From assembly GCF_030273315.1 (NCBI RefSeq), contig NZ_CP127174.1, positions 1,860,001-1,924,000 of the forward strand: DNA of 64,000 nt. The letters run 5' to 3'. Positions 35,610-44,035 of the stretch are shown in pieces. Below the pieces are notes generated by a model, which was not told where the DNA came from, ran no database searches, and was given only the letters and a program-made list of their open reading frames with translations. The position numbers were made by a program, and so were the translations under genes. Every line of letters starts with the position of its first letter. Within the stretch, counting starts at the first letter, position 1. Source of the DNA: Natrialbaceae archaeon AArc-T1-2 (lineage in GTDB: Archaea; Halobacteriota; Halobacteria; Halobacteriales; Natrialbaceae).

Positions 35610-36000
35610 GACGGTTCCACTTTGGAATACCGGCGAGCTTCGCGTAGCGGGCCGTGATCCGGTGGTGATTCTGCTTGAAGTATTCTTCACACCAGCGTGG
35701 AGCTTGATTTACCGGAACGTCTGGAAAACCGGTTGCTCGGCGCTCGGTCCCATCCGGGTCTCGAATATCCATATGTAACCCTTCTTTTCGAATGTCATGA
35801 CCGTTCACGCTGTGTGGGTTGTGGTCGAACCGAGCGACTTCTTCCCACTGTTCCATTAAGGCCGTATTTTCAGACATATTGTACTCGAGCTTAACCAGAA
35901 AAGATCGTACTTGTCCTCGATGTTTCGAGAAATAAACTCGGATACGGGTATAGGGATATGCAATCTTGTTTGTATACTCTCGCTCCCTCACACCGGCCAC
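35596..36000 (-). CDS. Accessory haloarchaeal protein, DUF7718-like
   Basis: This 134-residue protein begins at GTG 36000 (VAGVREREYTNKIAYPYTRI); ATG 35877 (MSENTALMEQWEEVARFDHN) is a shorter alternative. The core reads ARFDHNPHSVNGHDIRKEGL and HMDIRDPDGTERR, resembling a family of haloarchaeal accessory proteins often near mobile genes; the DUF number is from memory. The AT-rich codon use departs from neighbours. It could be a toxin-like partner of the convergent 47-residue protein, but that is inference from arrangement only. Confidence 0.6.
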   Translation of the reverse strand: MAGVREREYTNKIAYPYTRIRVYFSKHRGQVRSFLVKLEYNMSENTALMEQWEEVARFDHNPHSVNGHDIRKEGLHMDIRDPDGTERRATGFPDVPVNQAPRWCEEYFKQNHHRITARYAKLAGIPKWNRPTRR

Positions 36001-36044
36001 CTATCATCATTCGTGATGAACCGTCATTATAAAAAACCACTCGT

Positions 36045-36749
36045 CTATCGCGTCGCCGTTTTCCACGCCCGTAAGCCGACGATCTCCCCGTCGAGGTCGG
36101 CCGCGCTCGCGTCGGTCGCTGCCCAGACGAACAGCCCCGCGACCGACTCCGGATCGCGACCCGTCCCGCCGGTCAGTTCGGTCGCGACCTGGCCGGGCTC
36201 GAGACAGCCCACGACGTGGTCGGTGTCGGCGGCAAAGGCGCGAGCGACGGCCTCCGCGCCGGCTTTCGAGACGGCGTAGGAGCCGTACCCCGATTTTCCA
36301 TCGCGGGCGACCGTACCCGTCGGCACGAGTACCCGTGCGTCGTCGGTGAGGTGGGGCAGCGCCTCGCGAATCGTCGTGAAGACGCCGCGGGCGTTCGTCC
36401 GCCAGCTGTCGTCGAACGCCGAGTACGCCTCTTCGTCGATCGGTGTCGCGCCTGCCTCGCCGTGGTAGACGCCCGCGGCCGCGACGACGACGTCGATTCC
36501 GCCGGCAGGGCCGAACCGCGAGGCCGTCTCCATCAGTCGCTCGAGGTCGAACTCGTCGCGGACGTCCGCCCGGAGCCCAGTGGCGACATCGCTCTCTGTG
36601 CGCTCCTCAAGGTCGGCCACGACCGACTCGACCGCCTCGGCGTCTCGCGCGCCGATCGCGACGGTCGCGCCCGCGTCGACGAACGCGTCGGCGACCGCTC
36701 GCCCGATGCCGCCAGTGCCGCCGGTCACGACGGCTGTTGTCCCATCCAT
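36045..36749 (-). CDS. Short-chain dehydrogenase/reductase
   Basis: This 234-residue SDR has the nucleotide-binding TGGTGGIGRAVADAF at the N-terminus, a VVAAAGVYHGEAG motif, the catalytic Ser region LVPTGTVARDGKSG, and YGSYAVSKAG with the Tyr-x3-Lys pair. GIGARDAEAVESV favours NAD(P)(H) use but does not settle the cofactor. Length is normal for a classical SDR. It lies between the low-GC pocket and the carotenoid cluster, divergent from crtD; a role in carotenoid or lipid chemistry is possible but not shown. Confidence 0.87.
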   Translation of the reverse strand: MDGTTAVVTGGTGGIGRAVADAFVDAGATVAIGARDAEAVESVVADLEERTESDVATGLRADVRDEFDLERLMETASRFGPAGGIDVVVAAAGVYHGEAGATPIDEEAYSAFDDSWRTNARGVFTTIREALPHLTDDARVLVPTGTVARDGKSGYGSYAVSKAGAEAVARAFAADTDHVVGCLEPGQVATELTGGTGRDPESVAGLFVWAATDASAADLDGEIVGLRAWKTATR

Positions 36750-36853
36750 ACTCTCCGTACGGGCCCGGGCTACAGGAACCTACTGCCAACCGATTCCGGC
36801 GCTGGTCTCGAGCGCTCGTTTCGCCCCGAGAACCTACGTAGTAAAGACGTACG

Positions 36854-36860
36854 CTTATCA
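36854..36860 (+). promoter_or_regulatory. TATA-like box of the carotenoid operon
   Basis: CTTATCA lies 24-30 nt before the crtD ATG at 36884, giving a probable leaderless start for the three-gene carotenoid operon. Confidence 0.45.
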
Positions 36861-36883
36861 CCGAGCCGAAACTCCTCTCGCAC

Positions 36884-38368
36884 ATGAAATCGCTTGCCGG
36901 GACGTCGCTTCTCGTGATCGGCGGCGGCATTGGCGGCCTCTCGACGGCCTGCTACCTCGCTGACAGCGGCGCGGACGTCCACGTCATCGAGAAAAACGAG
37001 CAACTCGGCGGGCGAGCCTCGAGACTCGAGGTCGACGGCTTCCGGTTCGACATGGGGCCGTCGTGGTATCTCATGCCCGACGTTTTCGAACGGTTTTTCG
37101 GCCAGTTCGACCGGACGCCGACGGACTACTACGGGCTGACCCACCTCGATCCACACTACCGGATTTTCTTTAAAGATGGCGACGAGGTCGATATCACGCC
37201 CGACCTCGAGCGCACGAAACGGGTCTTCGAGTCCTACGAGCCGGGTGCCGGCGAGGCCCTGGAACGCTATCTCGAGACCTCGCGTGAGAACTACGAGGTC
37301 GGGATGGAACACTTCGTCTACGAGGACCGCGAGCGGCTGCGGGACTTCCTCGACCTCGACGTCGCCCGCCAGGCGCGGGGACTCTCACTCTTGGGCTCGA
37401 TGCAGGGCCACGTCGAGAACTACTTCGAGCACCCGAAGCTCCAGCAGATCATGCAGTACACGCTGGTCTTTCTGGGTGGGTCGCCGACGAACACGCCGGC
37501 GCTGTACAACCTGATGAGCCACGTCGACTTCAACCTCGGCGTCTGGTACCCCGAGGGCGGACTCGGCGGCGTGATCGACGGCATCGTCGAGCTCGGTCGG
37601 GAACTCGGCGTCAGTTACGAGACCGATCGGCCGGCGACAGCGATCACGGGCCGTGCGGGCGGGTTCAAAGTCGAAACGCCCGACGGCCCGATCACCGCGG
37701 ATCTGGTCGTCAGCAACGCCGACTACGCCCATACCGAACAGGAGCTGCTCCCGCCGGAGAAACGGGGCTACGACGCCGACTACTGGGAGTCACGCACCTA
37801 CGCTCCCTCCGCGTTCCTGCTGTATCTCGGCGTCGAGGGCGACCTCGAGGAACTGGCTCATCACACCCTCGTGCTCCCGACCGACTGGCAGCCCCACTTC
37901 GATCGGATCTTCGAGGAGTCGGCCTGGCCCGAGGATCCCGCCTACTACCTGTGTGTCCCCTCGAAGACCGACGAGACGGTCGCCCCCGACGGTCACAGCA
38001 ACCTGTTCGTCCTCGTCCCCATCGCGCCCGGCCTCGAGGACGACCCCGAGCGCCGCGAGGCGTTCCGGGACCGGATCCTCGAGGACGTCGCCAGGAACAC
38101 GGGGGTCGACCTCCGGGACCGGATCGTCCTCGAGGAACGGTTTTGCGTCGAGGAGTTCGCCAGCCGCTACAACAGTTTCAAGGGATCTGCCCTGGGAATG
38201 GCACACACGCTCCGACAGACCGCCCCGTTCCGTCCCTCACACCGTTCGACGGAAGTCGACGGGTTGTACTTCGTCGGCTCCTACACCACCCCCGGCATCG
38301 GCGTCCCGATGTGTCTCATAAGTGGCGAACACACGGCCGAAAAGGTACTCGCAGATCACGGCTCATGA
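36884..38368 (+). CDS. crtD: Carotenoid desaturase (phytoene desaturase family; probable CrtD)
   Basis: This 494-residue FAD enzyme begins with the dinucleotide-binding LLVIGGGIGGLSTACYLADS and GGRAS motif, and ends with the family signature YFVGSYTTPGIGVPMCLISG. Its place at the head of an operon with lycopene elongase and CruF matches the haloarchaeal crtD-lyeJ-cruF cluster, where CrtD performs 3,4-desaturation on the way to bacterioruberin. Sequence alone does not exclude a CrtI-type role in phytoene desaturation. Its stop overlaps the lyeJ ATG by 4 bp. Confidence 0.88.
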   Translation: MKSLAGTSLLVIGGGIGGLSTACYLADSGADVHVIEKNEQLGGRASRLEVDGFRFDMGPSWYLMPDVFERFFGQFDRTPTDYYGLTHLDPHYRIFFKDGDEVDITPDLERTKRVFESYEPGAGEALERYLETSRENYEVGMEHFVYEDRERLRDFLDLDVARQARGLSLLGSMQGHVENYFEHPKLQQIMQYTLVFLGGSPTNTPALYNLMSHVDFNLGVWYPEGGLGGVIDGIVELGRELGVSYETDRPATAITGRAGGFKVETPDGPITADLVVSNADYAHTEQELLPPEKRGYDADYWESRTYAPSAFLLYLGVEGDLEELAHHTLVLPTDWQPHFDRIFEESAWPEDPAYYLCVPSKTDETVAPDGHSNLFVLVPIAPGLEDDPERREAFRDRILEDVARNTGVDLRDRIVLEERFCVEEFASRYNSFKGSALGMAHTLRQTAPFRPSHRSTEVDGLYFVGSYTTPGIGVPMCLISGEHTAEKVLADHGS

Positions 38369-39231
38369 CGGCACCCACGACCGCGACAGCGAGCGTGCGC
38401 GAGGAGCTGTCGTACCTGCTCACGCTCTCGCGACCCCGGTTCTGGCTCTACCTCGCCGGCCCGGTGCTCGTGGGCGTCGCCTACGCCGCCGGCTCGCCCG
38501 CCGACCTCCTCGAGCCGGCTGCCGTCGCGCTCTTTGTGTACTTCCTCCTCCCGGCGAACGTCTTCCTCTACGGCGTCAACGACGTCTACGACCGCGAGAT
38601 CGACGCAGAGAACCCGAAGAAAGAAGACAGGGAGGCCCGCTACGAGGGCCAGCGGTACGTCCCGGTCGTCGTGACGCTGTGTGCCCTGCTCGGGGTCGCC
38701 CTCGTCGCGGTCGTCCCGCCGGCGGCCTGGCCCTGGCTCGCCGTCTTCCTGCTCCTCGGGGCGGCCTACAGCGTGCCGCCCGCACGGTTCAAGACGACGC
38801 CGCTTCTGGATTCGGTCTCGAACGGGCTCTACGTCGCCCCCGGCGTGGCCGCCTACGCCGCCGTCGCGGGGAGCCAGCCGCCCGTCCTTGCGGTCGTCGG
38901 CGGCTGGCTGTGGGCGATGGCGATGCACACCTTCTCGGCGATCCCCGACGTTGACCCGGACCGACGGGCGGGAATCCGGACCACCGCGACGGTCCTCGGG
39001 GAGCGGCGGGCCTACGCTTACTGTGCCCTCGCCTGGCTCGCCGCCGCGGGGGCATTCGCCGCGCTCGATCCGCGGCTCGGAGCGCTCCTGCTGTTTTACC
39101 CCGCAATCGCCGTCGCCATCGCGACCGCGAGTGTCCCCGTCGACCGGGCGTACTGGTGGTTCCCCGCGATCAACGTCGTCGTCGGCGCGCTGTTGACGAT
39201 GGGCGGGCTCTGGAGGGTGTTCTATGGATAA
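38365..39231 (+). CDS. lyeJ: Lycopene elongase/1,2-hydratase (UbiA prenyltransferase)
   Basis: This 288-residue membrane prenyltransferase adds C5 isoprene units to lycopene ends in bacterioruberin synthesis. The first Asp-rich motif is NDVYDREIDAENP and the second is DVDPDRRAGIRTTATVLG, both typical of UbiA enzymes. About eight hydrophobic helices alternate with these loops. The ATG at 38365 overlaps the crtD stop (ATGA), and the gene overlaps cruF by 8 bp, showing tight coupling. Confidence 0.9.
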   Translation: MTAPTTATASVREELSYLLTLSRPRFWLYLAGPVLVGVAYAAGSPADLLEPAAVALFVYFLLPANVFLYGVNDVYDREIDAENPKKEDREARYEGQRYVPVVVTLCALLGVALVAVVPPAAWPWLAVFLLLGAAYSVPPARFKTTPLLDSVSNGLYVAPGVAAYAAVAGSQPPVLAVVGGWLWAMAMHTFSAIPDVDPDRRAGIRTTATVLGERRAYAYCALAWLAAAGAFAALDPRLGALLLFYPAIAVAIATASVPVDRAYWWFPAINVVVGALLTMGGLWRVFYG

Positions 39232-40090
39232 CCCGACCCGAACCGCGGACGAGCCGACGCGGGCGCGACTCCAGCGACGTCTCGAGGAGACGATCCGGAA
39301 CAATCGCTTCACCATTGCTGTTATCTTCCCCGTCGTGGGCGCGGTGACGCTGGTCGCGAGCGCCGAGGGACTGCTGCCGTCACCGCTCGCGTACAACCCG
39401 CTTTTGATCCTGTTCGGGACGCTGGTGATGCGCTCGCCACTTCTCGTGGGGCTGTTGCCCCGGATCGGTCCGTGGGCGCTCGGCTGCCTCGGCGTGTTGG
39501 CCGCCTACACCTACGCGATCGAGGTCGTCGGCGTTCGGACCGACTGGCCCTACGGTGCGTTCGAGTACACGATCCAGCTGGGACCGATGCTGTTCGGCGA
39601 GGTACCGCTCGCGTTGCCGTTGTTTTTCGTTCCGCTGGTGCTGAACGCCTACCTGCTCACCCTGCTAGTGCTCGGCGACTGGAGCGAGCGCCTGTTCCTG
39701 CGAGTGCCGGTCGCGATTGCGGCCGTCGTCGCCATCGACGTCGTGCTCGATCCCGCGGCCGTCGCCGTCGGGTTCTGGACGTTCGAATCGGGCGGCTTCT
39801 ACGGCGTCCCCCTCTCGAACTACGCCGGCTGGGTGCTCTCGGGGACCGTGGCCGTTCTCCTCGTCGACCTCGCGTTCGATCGACCGGGGCTGCTCGAGCG
39901 CGTCCGCTCGTGTGAGTTCGTGCTCGACGACCTGGTGAGTTTCGTCCTGTTGTGGGGGTCGATCAACGTCCTTTACGGCAACTGGATCGCCGCGGCGGTC
40001 GCGAGCGCGCTCTGTCTCGGGCTGTTCTCGACGGATCGGTACGACGTCGACGTGCTCCTGTCGGCGCTGCCGGGGCGGATCGAGCGGTGA
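39224..40090 (+). CDS. cruF: Bisanhydrobacterioruberin hydratase CruF
   Basis: This 288-residue polytopic membrane protein belongs to the DUF422/CruF carotenoid hydratase family, which adds water to the terminal double bonds of bisanhydrobacterioruberin. Visible segments are PYGAFEYTIQLGPMLFGEVPLALP and VLDPAAVAVGFWTFESGGFYGVP, conserved in the family, within six or seven hydrophobic helices. It completes the crtD-lyeJ-cruF operon and converges with crtB, leaving 13 bp. Confidence 0.9.
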   Translation: MDNPTRTADEPTRARLQRRLEETIRNNRFTIAVIFPVVGAVTLVASAEGLLPSPLAYNPLLILFGTLVMRSPLLVGLLPRIGPWALGCLGVLAAYTYAIEVVGVRTDWPYGAFEYTIQLGPMLFGEVPLALPLFFVPLVLNAYLLTLLVLGDWSERLFLRVPVAIAAVVAIDVVLDPAAVAVGFWTFESGGFYGVPLSNYAGWVLSGTVAVLLVDLAFDRPGLLERVRSCEFVLDDLVSFVLLWGSINVLYGNWIAAAVASALCLGLFSTDRYDVDVLLSALPGRIER

Positions 40091-40103
40091 CCGCCGCAGT
40101 CGC

Positions 40104-41051
40104 CTACCGGGTCGGAACCCCCTCGCCGTGGCCCGATCCGGACCGGTCGGCCTCGAGGGTCGGAATCGCCGAGACGCGCCGAAACACCGCCTCGGGGTCG
40201 CGGTTCCAGTGCCAGTGCCAGCGGGTCTTCGCGAGACACCACAGTTTCCGGGGCGTCGACAGCGACGGCTCCTCGGTGAGGACGTCGTACCCCTGCGCTC
40301 GAATGAGGCGGTGGTGTTCGGCGTAGAGGACGGCCGCCAGCAGCACTGGTAGCTGGCAGTCCTCGGGCAGGTACCGGATGCCGGCGACGCCCTCGCGGTA
40401 GAGCTCTTCGGTCCGTTTCAGCTCCTCGGCGATGGCTCGTCTGAAGCCCGCGCTCGTCTCGAGGCGTTCTACCTGTTCGGGCGAGACGCCGTGGGCCTGC
40501 AGCGTCTCCTGTGGAATGTAGATCCGATCGCGCTCGACGACGTCCTCGCGGACGTCCCGCAGAAAGTTCGTCAGCTGGAAGGCCTCACCGAGTGCGATCG
40601 CGTGGGGCAGGGCGGTCTCGACGTCGTCGGGCTCCATGATCGCGGTCACCATCACGCCGACGGCGGCCGCCGAGCCCCGCATGTATTCCTCGAGGTCGAC
40701 GTAGCTCTCGTAGCGGCTCGTGTGGATGTCGGTCTTCATCGCGTCGACGAAGGCGTCGACCTCCTCGGCGATGTCGTACCGCTTCGCGAGTTCCTGAACG
40801 GCGACGAGGACCGGATCGGTGGGCTCGACCTCGCCGAGTGCTTCGGCGCGGAGGCGCTCGAGGCGGGCGGCCTGTTCCGCGGGCGGGACGCCGGCGGCGT
40901 CGTCGACGACCTCGTCGGCGATGCGAAAGAAGCCGTAGAGAACGTGTGTCGCGTGTCGGACGCGTCGGGGGAGAAACCGGGTCGCGAGGTAGAACGTCTT
41001 CCCGGTTCGTTTCTGGATCTCCTTGCCGGCGGCGATGTGTTCCTGTTGCAT
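40104..41051 (-). CDS. crtB: Phytoene synthase
   Basis: This 315-residue enzyme condenses two geranylgeranyl diphosphates to phytoene. Metal-binding Asp motifs are FFRIADEVVDDAAG and FLRDVREDVVERDRIYIP, typical of squalene/phytoene synthases. The ATG at 41051 (MQQEHIAAGKEIQKRTGKTF) gives the normal N-terminus; the upstream in-frame extension is hydrophobic and unlike the family. It is convergent to the bacterioruberin operon and supplies its precursor. A TATA box lies about 60 nt upstream, implying a leader of roughly 30 nt. Confidence 0.94.
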   Translation of the reverse strand: MQQEHIAAGKEIQKRTGKTFYLATRFLPRRVRHATHVLYGFFRIADEVVDDAAGVPPAEQAARLERLRAEALGEVEPTDPVLVAVQELAKRYDIAEEVDAFVDAMKTDIHTSRYESYVDLEEYMRGSAAAVGVMVTAIMEPDDVETALPHAIALGEAFQLTNFLRDVREDVVERDRIYIPQETLQAHGVSPEQVERLETSAGFRRAIAEELKRTEELYREGVAGIRYLPEDCQLPVLLAAVLYAEHHRLIRAQGYDVLTEEPSLSTPRKLWCLAKTRWHWHWNRDPEAVFRRVSAIPTLEADRSGSGHGEGVPTR

Positions 41052-41108
41052 TCTCACGGGGTGATGTCGGTCTGCTGTCGAGACGGTGAGTAGTGTTAGA
41101 CAGATAAG

Positions 41109-41115
41109 TATAAAA
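41109..41115 (-). promoter_or_regulatory. TATA box of crtB
   Basis: TATAAAA on the plus strand (TTTTATA on the minus) lies 58-64 nt upstream of the crtB ATG. It is within the 330-bp interval between divergent crtB and proS; the remainder of that interval holds the proS promoter and no supported ORF. Confidence 0.45.
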
Positions 41116-41350
41116 CGGCTAGCCCTCACTAGGCAGGCACGACTGTCACGGTATCGAATATGTACTGCTTAGTTCCTGCTCTCGGAGCCGACTGCAAATC
41201 GATACGTCTACTGGAAGGACGGCGGACAGGTTCGAAACCACTACTGTCACGGTCACGGATCGATTCGACTGCGATTCGAGCACTATCGAACTCGTCCACG
41301 ACGCACGCGTCACTGCGGTCGACCGCACGATCCGGACGGTCGTTCGCATC

Positions 41351-41357
41351 GTTTAAG
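41351..41357 (+). promoter_or_regulatory. TATA-like box of proS
   Basis: GTTTAAG lies 25-31 nt before the ATG at 41382. It falls inside the longer open frame and shows that the upstream extension is not translated. Confidence 0.5.
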
Positions 41358-41381
41358 ACCGCGCTGGCTGTTGCTCGAGGT

Positions 41382-42869
41382 ATGAGCGACGAGAGTCAGG
41401 AACTCGGCATCACCGAGTCGAAGTCACATCGACCCGGCGAGTGGTACGCCGAAGTCGTCCAGAAGGCCGGACTTGCGGATTACGCCCCGATGGGTGGCTT
41501 CATCGTCACGAAACCCCGTGGGTACGCGCTGTGGGAGGCGATTCAGGACGCCTTAGACGGCTGGTTCAAGCAGACGGGCGTCCAGAACGCCTACTTCCCG
41601 ATGTTCATCCCCGAGTCGTTCCTCGAGCGGGAGAAAGACATCGTCGAGGGCTTCGACCCCGAGGTCGCGTGGGTGACCCAGGGCGGTCACGACGAACTCG
41701 AGGAACGTCTCGCGGTGCGGCCGACGAGCGAGTCGATCATCGCCCCGTTCATGGCCGACTGGACCCGCAGCCACCGTGACCTGCCCCTGCGGCTCAACCA
41801 GTGGTGTTCGGTCGTTCGGTGGGAAGCGACGGAGACGAAACCGTTCTTCCGGACGAAGGAGTTCATGTGGCAGGAAGGCCACACCGCCCACGCGACCGAC
41901 GAGGGTGCCTGGGAGGAGGTCTGGACCCGGCTGGACCAGTACGAACGCGTCTACGAGGACGTGCTCGCGATCCCGGTGCTGCGCGGGAAGAAACCCGAAC
42001 ACGACAAGTTCCCCGGCGCGAACACGACGACGACCGTCGAGGCGTTGATGCCCGACGGCAAGTCCGTCCAGGGCGCAACCAGCCACCACCTCGGTCAGAG
42101 CTTCGCCGAGGCGTTCGAGATCACCTACGTCGACGAGGACGAGAACGAACAGACGGCCTACACGACCTCGTGGGGGCTGTCCTGGCGGGCACTCGGCGCA
42201 CTCATCATGACTCACGCCGACGATCAGGGACTCGTGCTTCCCCCGACAGTCGCACCGACCCAGGTCGTCGTCGTTCCCATCTGGCAGGCAGACACGAAAG
42301 ACGAGGTCCTCGAGTACGCCGAGGGGATCGAAGCGGATCTCACAGACGCCGGCGTCCGGGTCGAACTCGACGACCGCGACGAGCGCAATCCTGGGTTCAA
42401 GTTCAACGAACACGAGTTGAACGGCGTTCCCCTCCGGATCGAGGTCGGCCCCAACGAGGTCACGGACGAGGAGGTCACGCTCGTCCACCGCCCCGACAAC
42501 GAAAACGTCGTCGCCGATCGGACGGGACTGGCCGAGACGGTCGACGAACAGCTCGAGACCGTCTACGAGAAACTCTACGAGGCGGCCGAACAGACCCTCG
42601 AAGAGAACGTCCGGACGGCAGACAGCGCCGAGGAGATCATGGGTACGATCGGGCGATACGGCGGCTACGTCGAGGTGCCGTGGTGTGGCGATCAGGCCTG
42701 TGAGGAAGCGATCAAAGAGAAAGTCGCCGCCGAGATCGTCATGCAACCGCTCGCAGACGACGGCGGGGCGTCTGAAGGAACGCCGAAAACGCCCGAAGAC
42801 GACGATGCGACGTGTACCGTCTGTGACGAGCCGGCGGACGAAATCGCGTACTTCGCCAAGACCTACTAG
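41382..42869 (+). CDS. proS: Prolyl-tRNA synthetase, archaeal type
   Basis: This 495-residue class II synthetase begins MSDESQELGITESKSHRPGE and has motif 1 (GFIVTKPRGYALWEAIQDAL), motif 2 (RWEATETKPFFRTKEFMWQEGH) and motif 3 (SWGLSWRALGAL). The anticodon-binding domain follows (VVVPIWQADTKDE). A C-terminal zinc-binding-like part has WCGDQACEEA and CTVCDEPADE and ends IAYFAKTY, as in archaeal/eukaryotic ProRS. The stop codon TAG (42867-42869) is part of the CTAG that begins copy B of the 88-bp repeat, so the repeat directly forms the 3' untranslated region. Confidence 0.95.
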   Translation: MSDESQELGITESKSHRPGEWYAEVVQKAGLADYAPMGGFIVTKPRGYALWEAIQDALDGWFKQTGVQNAYFPMFIPESFLEREKDIVEGFDPEVAWVTQGGHDELEERLAVRPTSESIIAPFMADWTRSHRDLPLRLNQWCSVVRWEATETKPFFRTKEFMWQEGHTAHATDEGAWEEVWTRLDQYERVYEDVLAIPVLRGKKPEHDKFPGANTTTTVEALMPDGKSVQGATSHHLGQSFAEAFEITYVDEDENEQTAYTTSWGLSWRALGALIMTHADDQGLVLPPTVAPTQVVVVPIWQADTKDEVLEYAEGIEADLTDAGVRVELDDRDERNPGFKFNEHELNGVPLRIEVGPNEVTDEEVTLVHRPDNENVVADRTGLAETVDEQLETVYEKLYEAAEQTLEENVRTADSAEEIMGTIGRYGGYVEVPWCGDQACEEAIKEKVAAEIVMQPLADDGGASEGTPKTPEDDDATCTVCDEPADEIAYFAKTY

Positions 42870-42953
42870 TACCGTTCCAAGCGTCGACTGATGAGTGAAA
42901 CCGGTCAACCGCACTCGGTTTCACCCATCAGTTCAGGCTTTGAACGCCACTAG
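42866..42953 (+). mobile_element. 88-bp palindromic repeat, copy B
   Basis: This copy is identical to copies A and C. It starts in the proS stop codon and its hairpin directly follows the coding region, so it will be transcribed as a long stem-loop (central stem 16 of 17 pairs, 12-nt loop). It may now act as a proS terminator or RNA stabiliser. Confidence 0.85.
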
Positions 42954-43039
42954 ACCGGTCGTCGGCCTCGGCTTCGGCGCGTCCGTGAACCTAACTGTTT
43001 AGCCCCTCATTCCTTATCGATCGGTCACCATCACCTGAG

Positions 43040-43083
43040 TGTAGCGCCCTGCTGTCGGCACCGTCCGACGCGGTGACGCTACA
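43040..43083. promoter_or_regulatory. Nested inverted repeat upstream of the R2-like gene
   Basis: TGTAGCG (43040-43046) and CGCTACA (43077-43083) enclose a second inverted pair GTCGG/CCGAC with a 6-nt loop. The resulting two-stem hairpin lies 101-144 bp before the R2-like gene, and could be an operator or RNA structure. Confidence 0.4.
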
Positions 43084-43183
43084 GTGCCTCTGACTTTCCG
43101 TCATTCGTTCGATAGCTCCGACGCCGTCTACTCGTCAACCGTCATTCGGAGGTTCTTTGACGAGCGTCCGCGACGAACCGTCT

Positions 43184-44029
43184 ATGACCGACGACGCCAC
43201 TGACGCCCTCGACCGAGCCGGCGAGAGCGCAACGCGGTACACCCGGGTGGCGATCGACCGACGCTGGAACCCGGCGACGATCGACCTCGAGCGAGACGCC
43301 GAAGCCGTCGCCGAACTGGACCGAATCGAGTTTACGCGCCTGCGCGGGTTGCTCGCGCAGTTCGGCGCGGGTGAACAGGCGGTCACCGAGGACCTGGCAC
43401 CGCTTGCGGTCGTCGTAGAAGAGCCAGCCGACCAGCGGTTCGTCGCGACCCAGCTGTACGACGAGGCGGTCCACGCCGAGTTCTTCGACCGCTACTGGGA
43501 GCGTGTGATCCGGCCCGCAGAACGCACTCGCGGACTCGGCGAGAGCGATCCGACCGACGACCGCTGGCACGCCCCAGCCTACCGGGAGCTGTTCGACCGG
43601 ACCGAACGGGCGATGACACGCCTGCTCGAGCGCGACGGGCCCGAAACCCGTGCCCGAGCGTACTGTCACTACCACCTCACGGTCGAGGGCACGCTCGCGC
43701 TGACGGCCTACGACTGGATCAGGGAGCGATACGGCGGCGAGACGGCCGGCGTTCCCGCACTGTCGGGACTGCTCGAGGGCGTTGAAAACGTCCGTCGGGA
43801 CGAGGGCCGTCACGTCGGCTTCGGCTGTCTGTGCGTCCGCGACCTGCTCGAGTCGGGTGCCGTCGAGCCCGGGCTGGTCCGTCAGGCGCTCGCCGACCTG
43901 CTCGAACCCGTCGAGGCGACGATCGCCGAGATGGCCACCGACGACGCTCGCCCGGCGCTGCTCGAACGCGTCGAAGACGCCCACGAGGCACGGCTCGCAC
44001 AGGTCGGACTCGATCCACAGGCGAGGTGA
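43184..44029 (+). CDS. R2-like diiron (or Mn/Fe) protein of the ribonucleotide reductase family
   Basis: This 281-residue ferritin-like protein keeps a dimetal ligand pattern: a Glu near 64-69 (AGEQAVTEDLAPL), Glu94/His97 (DEAVHAEFF), Glu168 (TVEGTLALTAYD) and Glu207/His210 (RRDEGRHVGFG). The spacing resembles R2-like ligand-binding oxidases and RNR R2 subunits; a radical-forming Tyr is not obvious. No class I large subunit is nearby, which argues against a normal RNR. It is 6 bp before a quinone-oxidoreductase-like gene, suggesting a two-gene redox operon. ATG 43184 is chosen over a TTG start at 43157. Confidence 0.8.
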   Translation: MTDDATDALDRAGESATRYTRVAIDRRWNPATIDLERDAEAVAELDRIEFTRLRGLLAQFGAGEQAVTEDLAPLAVVVEEPADQRFVATQLYDEAVHAEFFDRYWERVIRPAERTRGLGESDPTDDRWHAPAYRELFDRTERAMTRLLERDGPETRARAYCHYHLTVEGTLALTAYDWIRERYGGETAGVPALSGLLEGVENVRRDEGRHVGFGCLCVRDLLESGAVEPGLVRQALADLLEPVEATIAEMATDDARPALLERVEDAHEARLAQVGLDPQAR

Positions 44030-44035
44030 GTTCGG

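Noticed and set aside
41143-41156. 14-bp word CTGTCACGGTATCG shared with 50629-50642
   Set aside because: Single short match without a clear positional role; may be chance.
42739-42924. Minus-strand ORF starting MKPSAVDRFHSSVDAWNGT inside repeat copy B (and the same start in copy C, 50264-50581)
   Set aside because: The shared start is only the repeat read in one frame; downstream residues differ completely between copies, so it is not a gene.
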